A DNA stretch of 64,000 nucleotides from Theocolax elegans (taxonomy: Eukaryota; Arthropoda; Insecta; Hymenoptera; Cerocephalidae). A program made the position numbers and the translations under genes. Where the stretch lies: assembly GCA_026168455.1 (NCBI GenBank), contig CM047428.1, positions 17,760,759 to 17,824,758 on the forward strand. The letters run 5' to 3'. The notes beneath the pieces are model-generated. The model was not told the origin of the DNA, did not search any database, and saw nothing but the letters and a program-made list of their open reading frames with translations. Below are positions 12,254 through 24,644 of this stretch, piece by piece. The first letter of the stretch is position 1. The number at the start of each line of letters is the position of its first letter.

Positions 12254-14204
12254 GAGAATATCAGAGGTCGCCAATTTTTTAAATTATAAAGTATGTTATT
12301 GCAGAATTATATAGAGTTCAATGAGCACCAGGAGTGAATTACTCTCAGATATTATTAAACCATGTATTTAATTGTTGTTAAAATATTAATCTATTTATTA
12401 TATTTTCTATATAGTAAATTGTCACATTATCGTTGTACAGCTTCGATTGTTCAACGTACGATCCAATATTACATTTACTATTAAATAAGTATAAAATTAA
12501 TTTAGAAGGTTTTAGATTAGTATATAAATAAATATAGAAAATTGATTCTTTGTTAACATTTGCATTTACCCTTTACAATACAGTAGACGAAGTAGCTGAT
12601 TCAAATGAAGTTAATTCAAGGTACAAAATATACATACACAATGTTATGTTAAATACATATAACATTTTAAGAAATAGGGTATATGTAAAATAAGATGTGA
12701 TGGTATCAGATGCAAAATGTGGTAAGTGTAACTAAACATCGATAAACATTATTGCATGGTTAAAGAAATGTGATGTTTTTTTTTGGTAATTTACAAAGAT
12801 TCTTTCAGCTAATATGTATTATAAACAAATAGTAATTATAGAAATGAATTGGATATACGTTTCGTAACAAGAAGATGTAGTATGAACTTGAATTAAATTA
12901 GAAGAATAACATTCTGGGAATTTGATCAAAATTGGTTATCCGGAGTTCAGATATTCAGAAATCAGAATAAATTGATTCTCTGATCTCACATTTTGTTTTT
13001 CTTCTGTAGTTATACAATAGTTTCGAAGATGACCAATTATGCAAATTTTGTAAAATAACTATTCGTAGAAGGAAATTTTTTTTTATGTAAATAAAGACCA
13101 CATTTTTACTTGTTTACACAGAAAAAGTTGATTTAAATCGAAAGTGTTGATTACAAGTTTTATCGAACATACTTTGATTTACTAATCTACGTTTGTTTAA
13201 ACCCGAAATTCACGACCGCATGTATAATCCATAAAAAAAGAATTATTTTTAAGAGTTATCAAAGACATTTATAGAACAAAGATTATAAATTCTGTATTGA
13301 CATTTTGATTACATAAAAAGAAAGTGATTACATTTTTATTTTATCAGAAATTTTTTCGAAAAATGTTAATGTCATATTATATACTCAGACTATAATATAT
13401 AATCTTATAATGTTTTTTATTTAAATATATGAAATTTAATAAGAAATAATGTACTTTAAAAATTTGTAATGGTACATTTAAAAATATTAATAATGACGGT
13501 AAAGTTGTAAATATAAGCTGCGTGTGGATTGATAGAATTTGAATACTTACACGTTAGAAAACAAAGAACTCAGATTAAAATGATCGCACGTAATTGATAC
13601 ATACTTAAAGAAATATATAAGATGATTAAAATAAACTAATTGGTTATTTTTACAAATTATATAAGAGTAGTTTAGATAAAAAAAACTTATAATTAACTCT
13701 GGATAAAACTAATAACTATACATTGCACCTGTTTTAAACGTTACGTAAAATTTACATAATCATGGATAAAAATTACGCAATACATTTAAATAATTACAAA
13801 TTGATGTCGTTAAAAAATAATACTAAATTATTCATTACTTAAAATAATAGGTAGAAAAGATTGTAATAATACAAATCCGCATCGTCCTTTTGCATTAGTT
13901 TTCTCATTTCTATATTCTTGCGTTGATCTCTGAACGGGCAGTAGAAATCACGATGCGTCCGCGTAAATAAATTGCAATGTCTGGTCTCATTCCCTTTCGA
14001 TCCTTCTCTCTCACTCGTTTGTAATATCAATTTGAACCGTTTTCCTATATACCCTCGTCATTTGTCGATTTTACTTTCCCTATGATGTTATTATAAGCCG
14101 GTGGCAAGACTCGTTGCGAAAACGTTTTAATGACACTCGCTTACCGAGAGATCAAAACGAAGACGGCTCTTGCATGCCATGCTTTTGCTAATTAGCGTTA
14201 GGTA
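12254..14204. repeat. Tandem duplication, unit 2
   Basis: Second copy of the block at 10241-12253. The junction shows GAGAATATCA at both unit starts. The unit ends at GCTAATTAGCGTTAGG, after which unit 1 runs into unit 2 and unit 2 runs into a TA/TG microsatellite (14203-14245). Small indels and few substitutions separate the copies, so the duplication is recent. An assembly artefact is possible but less likely, because the copies differ by several independent indels. Confidence 0.85.
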
Positions 14205-17080
14205 TATATATATATGTATGTATATACGTATATATATATATATAGGATGCGCTTCGTACAGTCGATGAATTCGCTCATGCGTTTCAGGATCGGGTTGATT
14301 TAATTTAATCGCTGTTACCTACGGTTCGCTGGATCGTTGAAACGAAAACAATGATTACCTCATTTTAACTCGTTGATTAATGTAAACGCGTTGTTTTCAC
14401 TAAAAATAATGTTAATTCGATGGTTTAACTTCCGTAATACGATCAGATAGATTATTTATTACTTTACGACATTTTGTGCATTAATATTATTCGTTTCACA
14501 TATCGTTTAATATACAAACGATTAGTATACATTCATCTTATTAAATCTGTAAGGATAAATAATTATTTTTCATCTGAATTCACTGTACAATATAATGCAA
14601 TAAATCTATGATATTAGTAGATTTAAGCAAAGAAAAGTAATTAAAAATATTAATGCATGTTTGTACATACAACGGATAACAATGGTATCTCTCTCTTACT
14701 ATATATTGAAAATAAAACTTGAAAGCACTGTTCGTTCAACTTTGGCTTAGATAAACTTGTTTGAAGAGTTAAAATATCGATTCTTCTTATTGTACCATTC
14801 TCTGACCGCGGTTCCATCCGTTTCACATCAAAATTAAATACAGCAGTCTCAACGTTTTCTCGATTTCTCATATATAATATCAAATCCACGATAAACGACG
14901 ATTCACTACTATTCCCTTGTTCGGATTTATTCTACGTAAGAGAAGATCGTATAAAACACCGAATGATGTAAAAGTAAGTTATACGTTCGTTATTTAATTG
15001 AAAGTTTGACTGTTCGAAAATTGCATCACACACGAATATTTAAGTTAGTAAATAAAAAAAGTTTTTAACGCATAAATATTAACGTTAAAGAGCAGTCATA
15101 TTTAACCAACAAAAATATGGTTTATGTTAAAATTAATATTTCAAGTTAAAATCATAAATAAAGCATTATAAATTCGTAAAGTTTCCTTTGATAATAGAGA
15201 AGTTTGAGCAAACAACTTTTCCTTAAGACATCATTTGTTTCAAGGGGTCTCGTACAATCTATGCGCTAAGTATAAACTGCACATTAACTCATATTTAATT
15301 TCGTTAAATTTTCCCGTTATATTTCTTAATTCGTTTTAAATTTTAATATTTAAACCTAATTCTTCATTTATATAATTATCGATTAAATTAATACATTATA
15401 AATAAAATGTACTATATTATTATTGGTATTTAAATAATTTAAGCGATTAAATTAATATACAATTCATTTAACGAATGATTTTTGCAAAATTGTCTATTTA
15501 TTATTAATACATAAATATAGTGTCCTAGAATTTCAACCAAATTGAATTCTTTCTGCGAAACGTATATACAAGTAAGAAGAGGAATATTTCTTAATAAAAA
15601 TTACAGTAGTACGCGGAGTAAAGTAAACTACACTGACATTTCCCGAAAAATTGAAATAGAAATTTTTAAAACGTATTACTAACAGCAACCATATTTTTAT
15701 AAAATCTTTAAAAATATATTACTTTATAATTTATATTTATGTATATACATATGATAATCCATGTATTTTCTATAAATAACAATATTACAATTATACAGAT
15801 AATGTATATGATGAAATAAGTACTTTACGCGGTGGTTAAATGTATCAGTCTAGGATCTTCACCTTAGAATCAAATAAACTGTAAATCCATCCAATTTCAG
15901 GATCGTACTACCCTCTCAATCGTAAAAATCGATCTCATTTTCTCTCTCTCTCTCTCCTTCATTCCCTTTGTCGAGCGGTATCTTTTTCTCGAGCCACGCG
16001 CGCGCATTCTTCGTCAGTGAGAACCAAATTGGTCATTCGGAAATTGCGGGTGCGGCTCGTCTCCTCCGATTCCTCGTTAAATTCGGCCGGGCATCTCGAC
16101 TACGTACGCGCAACTTGAAATTACTACTCATCGACCCGTCGGTGACTCGCACATACGAGGTGTGTGTATATATATACACGCGTAACCCCTACTCCATGCG
16201 TCGTTCGGACCAATATCAATCGCCGGGGGGAAAGAGAAAGAGACTCATGGATACTGCACACATACGTGTGCATCGTTATGTATATGTATATACGGTGTGG
16301 AGTAGGTTGCTTGACACGTCGAGAGATTTTCACCTCCGTGCTGTTGCTGTTGCAGCCACCGGTGTAGAGTGTAGACTGACGCCGCGCGAGCCTCGCTTGT
16401 GTGTGGCCCACCGCAGCCTGATGAGTTGCGGACGTTTGTCCCGAGCTCGGGGAATTGACTGCCGCTCACTCTTATTCTCTTTTTACGCGCCGATTTTCTT
16501 TCCTCGCGATATTCTTTCTTTTGACGGACGCCCCAAGTAATTTCGGAAATTCCTCGCTTTATTTTCGACTTTTCCGATATTTTACGTTATTTTTAATTGT
16601 TATACTATTGATTGATTTGCGCGGTCATGGGATAAATGTTATTTTAATGATACGTATATAAGTTAATGTGAGAACATAATTTTTTTATATTGTATAAAGT
16701 CAACATAATTACGTGCAGTATAATTATAATGAGGTAAAAACATTTTTGTTTGCAATACTTTTTCAAATGGTGTTGATATATGTAATGAAAATTGTTCCCA
16801 CTCATTATTCCTTACGTAAAAATTGAAATTTCGTTTTTTAGCGTTATAGTTGAATGTAATAAATTATATTAAATTAAAAATATTATATCAATATTACAAA
16901 CAAATTTAATATGCATTTCTCAAGTCTTTATCGATTTGCTCAATATTACTGTATAGTGAAATGATTAAAATTAACATCGTTCAACGTGTGTTTCCACACC
17001 TCGCATTTAACGAGAATGAACCTGCGGTTTTCTGAAGGGGACACTTAAGTGACACTTTTAATTTTGTGGTATTTCACTTT
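14205..17080. other. Intergenic, with a CpG-rich block at 15960-16540
   Basis: Most of this is AT-rich with no recognisable gene. The block at about 15960-16540 is much richer in GC and CpG and carries a chance 190-codon open frame that starts at a TTG codon, has no recognisable domain and spans TA microsatellite sequence. Such blocks in hymenopteran genomes often mark promoters, enhancers or untranslated exons, so it may be regulatory. No TATA box or splice structure was confidently placed. Confidence 0.4.
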
Positions 17081-17744
17081 CTAGGAGAGGCCAGGGCCTT
17101 CGGATCACATATCTTTACCAAACTCTAGGATATGTTTTATAATATAAAAGTATGAGGAAACCTAGATTTTTAGACCCTAACGCGTTAATTTACCCAAGTC
17201 ATGGCTAGCTAAAGCAAATTTTGTAAAAAAATTACTGCCACTTTGATCGCTTATAACTCGGAAACAAATAAAATTAGATACTCAATCTATATTTTAGAAA
17301 AAAGTTGAGATCAAGTAGATATTATTTGAAAGGAAAGAAGCTTAAAACGGTCAATTTGGAGCAAAGTTATAGAGAAAACAATAATTTACTGAAATTTTAA
17401 CTAAAATTTAATAGTAAAAAAGTATTGACGTTTTTGGTCGAAATTTCATCAATTTCTTATTTTCTTTATAGCTTAGCTCCAAATTAACCGATTTGAGCTT
17501 CTTTTTTAAATCACATCTATTTTCTTTGCAGCTTTATTTTAAATTTTGGATTAAGTATCTATCTATATTGTTTCCGAGTTATAAGCGATCAAAGTGGCAG
17601 TAATTTTTTTACAAAATTGGCTATTGCTTGCCATAACTTGGGCTAGCGATAATAAAAATTTGGCTTTCCACATACTTTTATATTACAAAACATATTCTAG
17701 AGCATGGTTATGATTCATGATCCAAAGACCGTGGGCTCTCCTAG
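17081..17744. mobile_element. Fold-back (palindromic) element, family D
   Basis: The left half (from CTAGGAGAGG at 17081) and the right half (to GGGCTCTCCTAG, ending at 17743) are inverted copies over most of their length, with many substitutions and indels. Internal matching segments include ACTGCCACTTTGATCGC at about 17233-17249 and its complement near 17583-17600. It codes for nothing. It is older and more diverged than families A-C, but has the same whole-element hairpin design. Confidence 0.7.
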
Positions 17745-18275
17745 TTAGTATAAACATTATTAATAAAATATCCCATTAAATCTTAACCGTACAATTTTTT
17801 CAATATAATAAACCTCCTTAACAATACAATAAAGGATAAACAATCATTAAAATTTCCAATACAATACAACAGGGTTAATTACATCTTACATTTGCTTTTT
17901 TTCTCCCACAAAAGTGTAAGTTCATTACTTTATACTGAAAAGTGCAGAAACAGCGTTCAGTCCACAGTTGCTCGTTTTGCTCGATCGTTGCAACAAATGA
18001 ACAAAAAAACGAACGAGTGAGGGATGGGAAGAGGAGGGGGGTGGGGTGGGGAGAGAGAGAGAGAATAGAGAAAGAGAAAGAGAGAGCGAATCCTTAAACG
18101 AGAAGTGCCGGGCGCGCGAAAAATACCGAGCTGCATCTCGTGGAAAACACAAGTTTGTTTCAACCTGAATAAATATTCCCTTTTTGCGCGATATTATTGG
18201 ATCATACTATCGGTGCACTTTCCACAATTCGATGTTATTTCCCCGGAGTAAAAATCCCAGGGAGGTAAATTTCTG
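17745..18275. other. Spacer with a G-rich tract
   Basis: No gene. The tract at about 18034-18052 has a run of six G and two runs of four G with single-T spacers, capable of forming a G-quadruplex on the plus strand. A GA repeat follows to about 18090. Confidence 0.5.
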
Positions 18276-19602
18276 TCTAGTAGTATATATATATGAGTGT
18301 GTGTGTGTGTGCGTGTGCGTGTGCGTGGGTGCATATATACCACCAGAGCAAACGCGTACAAACAGACGAAACGCGAAAGATACTTATCGGCGCAATTTAA
18401 ATAAGCAAACGAATCCGCGAAAGCTTAGCTATCAAACGTGAAAGGGTTTAATCGAACGTATATATGGATCCATCGGCGGAAAGGGAGAGTCGATAAAAAA
18501 AGACCGATAGAGGAGAAGTGCATTTACCAAGAGTAAAGAGCGAGGGAGAGAAGGAGCTAAAGGATAAAAAATAGAGGAAAATGCGAGAGGGGAAAAAGAT
18601 ATCGCTATACATGATTGTAAAATCGGAATTTTCATCGTTTATGCGTATGTGTGTTGGGCGTACGCGTGTATGTATATATACAATATATTTCATTTCCATA
18701 AACTGGATTATATGACGAAACTTGTAATAAATACACCGATACGCACGATTATTGACATTACACAGTTACAAGTTATATATATATGTATTCGCGAATCCTT
18801 ATTATCCGTATGGATTTATATATTATATGTATATATTATGTTTGTAAATATGACAAATGTACGTAATAAAATTATTGTCAAACTTTTAAGTGGTCGAATA
18901 TATTATTATTTGTTTAAAATTTTAATCGGTATATATATATATGGGGTATTCCACGTGAAGTGGTCCGATCAAAATTTTAAAATGCGCCAAATTTTGGGTA
19001 CACATTGCAAATGTTTTAAGAATACAGAAAAAAATTTTTAGGTACCGGAATCTATTTGCTCAGAAGTTATTCTAACCTCAAAAAGTGAATTTTTTCCAGT
19101 TTTTTTCAACATCAGCTGGGTTCATCGCTATTTAACTCAAAATCTATCAACTTTTACTATAGAACATTATATGTAACATTCGTTGCTAATTATGTCTAGA
19201 ATTTATCCTTCTGGGTTAGAATTTCTAATTTCAAGGTAAATGTTAAATAAACTACATGTCAATATTCAACTTGAAAAAAATCTAACTTCGCCACAATTGA
19301 TTTTTTTTATCCAAAAGTCCAAAAGAAAGCTTGGAGCAATACCTTTCAAATGATCTGTAGCATTTTTATGGCCTTCAATTATGTAAAAAGTTATGATAAT
19401 TTAAAGAAAGACGAAATTTTTTAAAAATTTAAATGGGAAATACCATGTTAATTTTTGTGAATTTTTTGTCTTTCTTTAAATTATCATAACTTTTTACATA
19501 ATGAAGGCCATAAAAATGCTACAGATCATTTGAAAGGTATTGCTCCAAGCTTTCTTTTGGACTTTTGGATAAAAAATCAATTGTGGCGAAGTTAGATTTT
19601 TT
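18276..19602. repeat. Tandem duplication, unit 1 (1327 bp), containing a cut fold-back element
   Basis: The segment from TCTAGTAG at 18276 to 19602 is repeated directly at 19603-20932. It includes a GT-rich microsatellite (about 18297-18326), a GC-richer segment, and the left arm, apex and part of the right arm of fold-back family A (18943-19602). The element stops abruptly in its right arm, where the second unit begins. Confidence 0.9.
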
Positions 19603-20932
19603 TCTAGTAGTATATATATATGAGTGTGTGTGTGTGTGCGTGTGCGTGTGCGTGGGTGCATATATACCACCAGAGCAAACGCGTACAAACAGACGAAACG
19701 CGAAAGATACTTATCGGCGCAATTTAAATAAGCAAACGAATCCGCGAAAGCTTAGCTATCAAACGTGAAAGGGTTTAATCGAACGTATATATGGATCCAT
19801 CGGCTGGAAAGGGAGAGTCGATAAAAAAAGACCGATAGAGGAGAAGTGCATTTACCAAGAGTAAAGAGCGAGGGAGAGAAGGAGCTAAAGGATAAAAATA
19901 GAGGAAAATGCGAGAGGGGAAAAAGATATCGCTATACATGATTGTAAAATCGGAATTTTCATCGTTTATGCGTATGTGTGTTGGGCGTACGCGTGTATGT
20001 ATATATACAATATATTTCATTTCCATAAACTGGATTATATGACGAAACTTGTAATAAATACACCGATACGCACGATTATTGACATTACACAGTTACAATT
20101 GTATACTATATGTATTCGCGAATCCTTATTATCCGTATGGATTTATATATTTATATGTATATATTATGTTTGTAAATATGACAAATGTACGTAATAAAAT
20201 TATTGTCAAACTTTTAAGTGGTCGAATATATTATTATTTGTTTAAAATTTTAACCGGTATATATATATATATGGGGTATTCCACGTGAAGTGGTCCGATC
20301 AAAATTTTAAAATGCGCCAAATTTTGGGTACACATTGCAAATGTTTTAAGAATACAGAAAAAAATTTTAGGTACCGGAATCTATTTGCTCAGAAGTTATT
20401 CTAACCTCAAAAAGTGAATTTTTTTCCAGTTTTTTTCAACCTCAGCTGGGTTCATCGCTATTTAACTCAAAATCTATCAACTTTTACTATAGAACATTAT
20501 ATGTAACATTCGTTGCTAATTATGTCTAGAATTATCCTTCTGGGTTAGAATTTCTAATTTCAAGGTAAATGTTAAATAAACTACATGTCAATATTCAACT
20601 TGAAAAAATCTAACTTCGCCACAATTGATTTTTTTTATCCAAAAGTCCAAAAGAAAGCTTGGAGCAATACCTTTCAAATGATCTGTAGCATTTTTATGGC
20701 CTTCAATTATGTAAAAGTTATGATAATTTAAAGAAAGACGAAATTTTTTTAAAAATTTAAATGGGAAATACCATGTTAATTTTTGTGAATTTTTTTGTCT
20801 TTCTTTAAATTATCATAACTTTTTACATAATTGAGGCCATAAAAATGCTTACAGATCATTTGAAAGGTATTGCTCCAAGCTTTCTTTTGGACTTTGGATA
20901 AAAAATCAATTGTGGCGAAGTTAGATTTTTTT
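19603..20932. repeat. Tandem duplication, unit 2
   Basis: Direct repeat of 18276-19602 with a few 1-3 bp indels and substitutions. The family A element inside this copy continues past the unit boundary into its nearly complete right arm, so the original locus was probably a full palindrome whose duplication breakpoint fell inside the right arm. Confidence 0.9.
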
Positions 20933-21250
20933 CAAGTTGAATATTGACATGTAGTTTATTTAACATTTACCTTGAAATTAGAAATTCTAACCCAGAAGGA
21001 TAAATTCTAGACATAATTAGCAACGAATGTTACATATAATGTTCTATAGTAAAAGTTGATAGATTTTGAGTTAAATAGCGATGAACCCAGCTGGTGTTGA
21101 AAAAAACTGGAAAAAATTCACTTTTTGAGGTTAGAATAACTTCTGAGCAAATAGATTCCGGTACCTAAAAATTTTTTTCTGTATTCTTAAAAACATTTGC
21201 AATGTGTACCCAAAATTTGGCGCATTTTAAAATTTTTGATCGGACCACTT
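20273..21250. mobile_element. Fold-back element, family A (nearly complete)
   Basis: It begins GGGGTATTCCACGTGAAGTG after a TA microsatellite and folds back on itself over about 480 bp per arm; the apex is near 20770. The right arm ends at GATCGGACCACTT (21250) and lacks the last 15 or so bases expected by symmetry. No open frame encodes a transposase. A copy cut by the tandem duplication is at 18943-19602, and a half copy lies at 46718-47230. Confidence 0.85.
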
Positions 21251-22673
21251 ACGAATGTTTTTTATTGCATTGGTATTGTCTTACCTTGTTGTAAACAAAT
21301 AATAGTAAAGTAAAGTCTAAGATAAAAATATAAAGTATACTGCAAATAGTACATTTTACTTTTTTTTAAATTTATCTTATGAATAAAATGTACGAGTAAC
21401 ATTACTGCACAGTTAGTATTGCCAACGCGTGAATAAACTTTTCATATCATTATCCAGTCAGAATTATGTATATACGTGTATTGCATTCATTATAACATAA
21501 CTATTATCGATATATTTGCAAATTATAAACTATTGATTGAAAATCAATTATGTAGTAAACATTAATTTACACAGTAAATATTGCATTAGTATAGTAAACG
21601 TTTTGATGAAAGAAAATATTTAGATTCACTACTGAATAACAATTTTTCAACCGAAATGACTGTCATATATCTAGATATTAAAATTGAAAGATATTAAAAT
21701 ATAAGAACAGACATTTTAGTTATTCAATTTTTCGTATTAATTTTAAAACAGTATTTAAAACGCATAGAAGTCCTTTTGAATAAAAACTTTTTAACATTTT
21801 ATATGTATTATCATGCTAGAAGCAATTGTTATATATTATCGATAAATTATAGATAATCACATATACGATAGGATTCTAATAGCGATTTAAAAATGTGTAT
21901 TTTTAATATTTTCCAAAGGTATATGATTAATAACATTACCGTTAATTTTAACTTCATATGTCAAATATAGTAAATCCAATTTGCTATACCGAGCATTCCA
22001 TCATAAATAACTAATAACTAATTGAGTAAATCCGAGTAGAGCAAACGAGCTGCCTCGTATACCGCAATATATCTATAAAACCTTTCAACCTGGCAACCCT
22101 ATGAGTGCGTATATGTATATAGTATGTATATGTATGTGTGTGTGTATATACATATATATCGATGAAAGTGGTGATCCAAACTGGTCTCGCAAATTCGGTC
22201 GTTTAGCGACGCGCGGCGTACCCGAGGGTAAATTAAAAATCAATCTCACTCCCAGCCGCACCTAATGCGTCCCTCCGTGCTCTTCTATATCTACGACCTC
22301 AGAGGTTCTCTCCCGCCCTCGTCCTCTCTCGCTTTATACGGAAAATCCTCTTAGGAGTGCCGCAACAACGTGCGTGTGTATGAATAGATTATTGCCAACT
22401 CGGGTTTCCAGTCGATATTTCTCAGATTTCGGGTTTGCTTGATAAACGCCTGGCTTAACAGACCTGATTTCCCTCAAGATTTTATGAGAGGTGTTGATAT
22501 ATATTAACTTTAACTCTGAGTATGAACACTGAGTAATCCTTTTCAATTGGCAAAACTTATCAGACAAATTTATTTTATTTGTAAGTTCTTATTAAATCAA
22601 CGTTTCACTGAAAATTACAATATTGAATAATATAGATTTGGAAAATTAGATGAAAATAACTATTTATAGATAA
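21251..22673. other. Intergenic, no gene recognised
   Basis: AT-rich sequence, with a GC-richer stretch at about 22050-22400 that has a TG/TA microsatellite (22105-22160). The 77-codon frame on the minus strand (22334-22567) has no recognisable domain. Confidence 0.4.
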
Positions 22674-23060
22674 AATGTATCACATAATGAATTTAGACAA
22701 AATGTTCGTCTTAAAATTATAAAACTTTTTTCTATGCAACACTTTCTGATTCGAGCAATATTTTTAAAGATACGTACATGCAAACAATAAAAATCATTAA
22801 AAATATACAAAAAACACGTTTTTTTTCGTTATAAATTAAAATGTATCATTTTTACATAAAAAGTATAAGTGAGCGAAATATTCGTCTCAAAATTACAAAT
22901 CTATTTTCCATGGAACACTTCATGATCAGAACTGTTTTGTTGAAGGTAACAATACAAAAACGATTAAAATCATTAAAAATCTATACAAAAGGACGTTTTT
23001 TCGTTATAAATTAAAATGTATTATTTTCATATAAAAAGTATAAACGGGCGAACAAATAAA
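22674..23060. repeat. Diverged tandem repeat, period about 166-175 bp
   Basis: AATGTAT followed by similar sequence recurs at 22674, 22840 and 23015. Matching features in successive units include TTCGTCTTAAAATTA / TTCGTCTCAAAATTA and CGTTATAAATTAAAATG. About two and a third copies with clear divergence. Confidence 0.6.
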
Positions 23061-24184
23061 CATAAATAAATATAAATTTAATCATGACAAGAGCAGAATA
23101 ATTAATAGAAATTTTTGTAATTTGAAAAAGTCTATTTACTATAATTACAATATAAATATTGTATTACTAGACGTAGAAAAAGAAATATAACTAAATATTT
23201 ATAATTAACTAAAATGATTAACTTAAATTTGAACATTAAAAATTATAACTACATTAACAAAAAATTTTAACTAAATACCAAGTCATACCGGTATAATATA
23301 ATTAAGTAAACGTACGAATCAAGTATGCACATTCAAGTTTATGACTAAATCAATTAATAATGACTTAAGTAAGATTTGCTGCAAAAAAGTGTTATACACT
23401 TTTGACATCTAAATACTGCTCGAGATAAACATCTTTCTCTTCTTCTAGTGCATATTCACATAATCCGTACAGAAAATAAGAATAATAAGTACTCAGGTTT
23501 TATTTAATTTAGATGGATCATCAGCTACTAGATAAAATAAGACATTTTTATGAGTGTATGAATCGGGCTGGACAACTGAAGGATAACTTTATTATTGATT
23601 ACTACAAATAATAAAATGATATAATATAATTGTAAAAAATTAATATAATTGTTACAAAGATTTAATTTTATCATTATCTTTATATTAATTGTAAAAATGC
23701 TTCGAAACGAGGATTTATTGCAAACAATACCAGTAGAGAAGGAAAAGAAAGCTATCAAGAAATGACCGATCCCTTTTCATTTTCATAGGTCAAAAGTAAA
23801 ATATGTATATATTATATGTTTACTCTTCTTGGAATCATATATTTCTTATACACAAATATATCACCATCGTGAAAAATGTAATACTATAAATAATTAGTAA
23901 AATAAGTAATTTTAAACGTTTTTAAAAAAGTATGTATGATTGTATATATGTACTATGTATGTAAACAAGCCAATCGAAAAATTCAGTCAATTTTTTACCG
24001 ATCTGGCTACAATTTGTTTTTATAGTAACTTCTAAATAATATAGTCGTTTACTTTTCAAAACATTTAACGATCGTGCCTGGAATGTATAAGCGTATAGCT
24101 TTTACATATTTCGGCCCCTCTGGTTATTGTTTATCAAATTTGTCAAATTTATTATTTTTACTAAACTCTTCATCTTCGTGTGCA
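23061..24184. other. Intergenic, AT-rich
   Basis: No gene, RNA or clear repeat structure was recognised in this stretch. Confidence 0.4.
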
Positions 24185-24644
24185 TTAAGAAGGTGTCAAA
24201 ACCAATCAAACAATGAAATTCCCGCTCTTAACAGATTTTAATTTTTAAATTTAATATAATAATGAATCAATTTAGATCTAAATATAGAGACACAATCCTG
24301 CTCCTTTCATAATTTCTCGCTCTGAAATTTGGATTGATTATTCATTATATACTCTTTAAATTATTTGAATATTGATATACATATATTCTTTTTTATAAAT
24401 AAAATTCATTTTTTTACAAATGAAAATTCATGCCTTTTTAGACCAATAATTACCGGCCGAGAATTGCTTATTCAGTTTTTATTAACAAATTTATTTATTC
24501 TTAAAATATCAAAACGCCATGCCCTCGCTTTTATTTTAAACTGCTCAAATGAATTTTGTTCAGATTTTTAATTCAATATTTTTAACATAATTCTTATGTT
24601 GAAAGGTGTAGATCCCTGTAACTTGGGTTCGACATCCCGTTAAT
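24185..24644. mobile_element. Probable TTAA-type non-autonomous element (copy 2)
   Basis: The right end reads GGGTTCGACATCCCG then TTAA at about 24644. A degraded left end, TTAAGAAGGTGTC, lies at 24185 and resembles the inverted form TTAAGGGGATGTC. The last 80 or so bases match 6513-6600. No coding capacity. Confidence 0.4.

Noticed and set aside
11884..14030. Pair of about 64-codon minus frames in the 2-kb duplication
   Set aside because: Similarity follows from recent duplication rather than coding constraint; no recognised protein. Kept only as a possibility in the findings.
15968..16540. 190-codon plus-strand open frame
   Set aside because: It opens at TTG, runs through TA microsatellite sequence, has no recognisable domain and lies in a CpG-rich block where stop codons are rare by composition.
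18184..20288. Matching open frames in the two tandem units
   Set aside because: They encode TG/TA microsatellite translations and match only because the DNA is duplicated; frames diverge at small indels.
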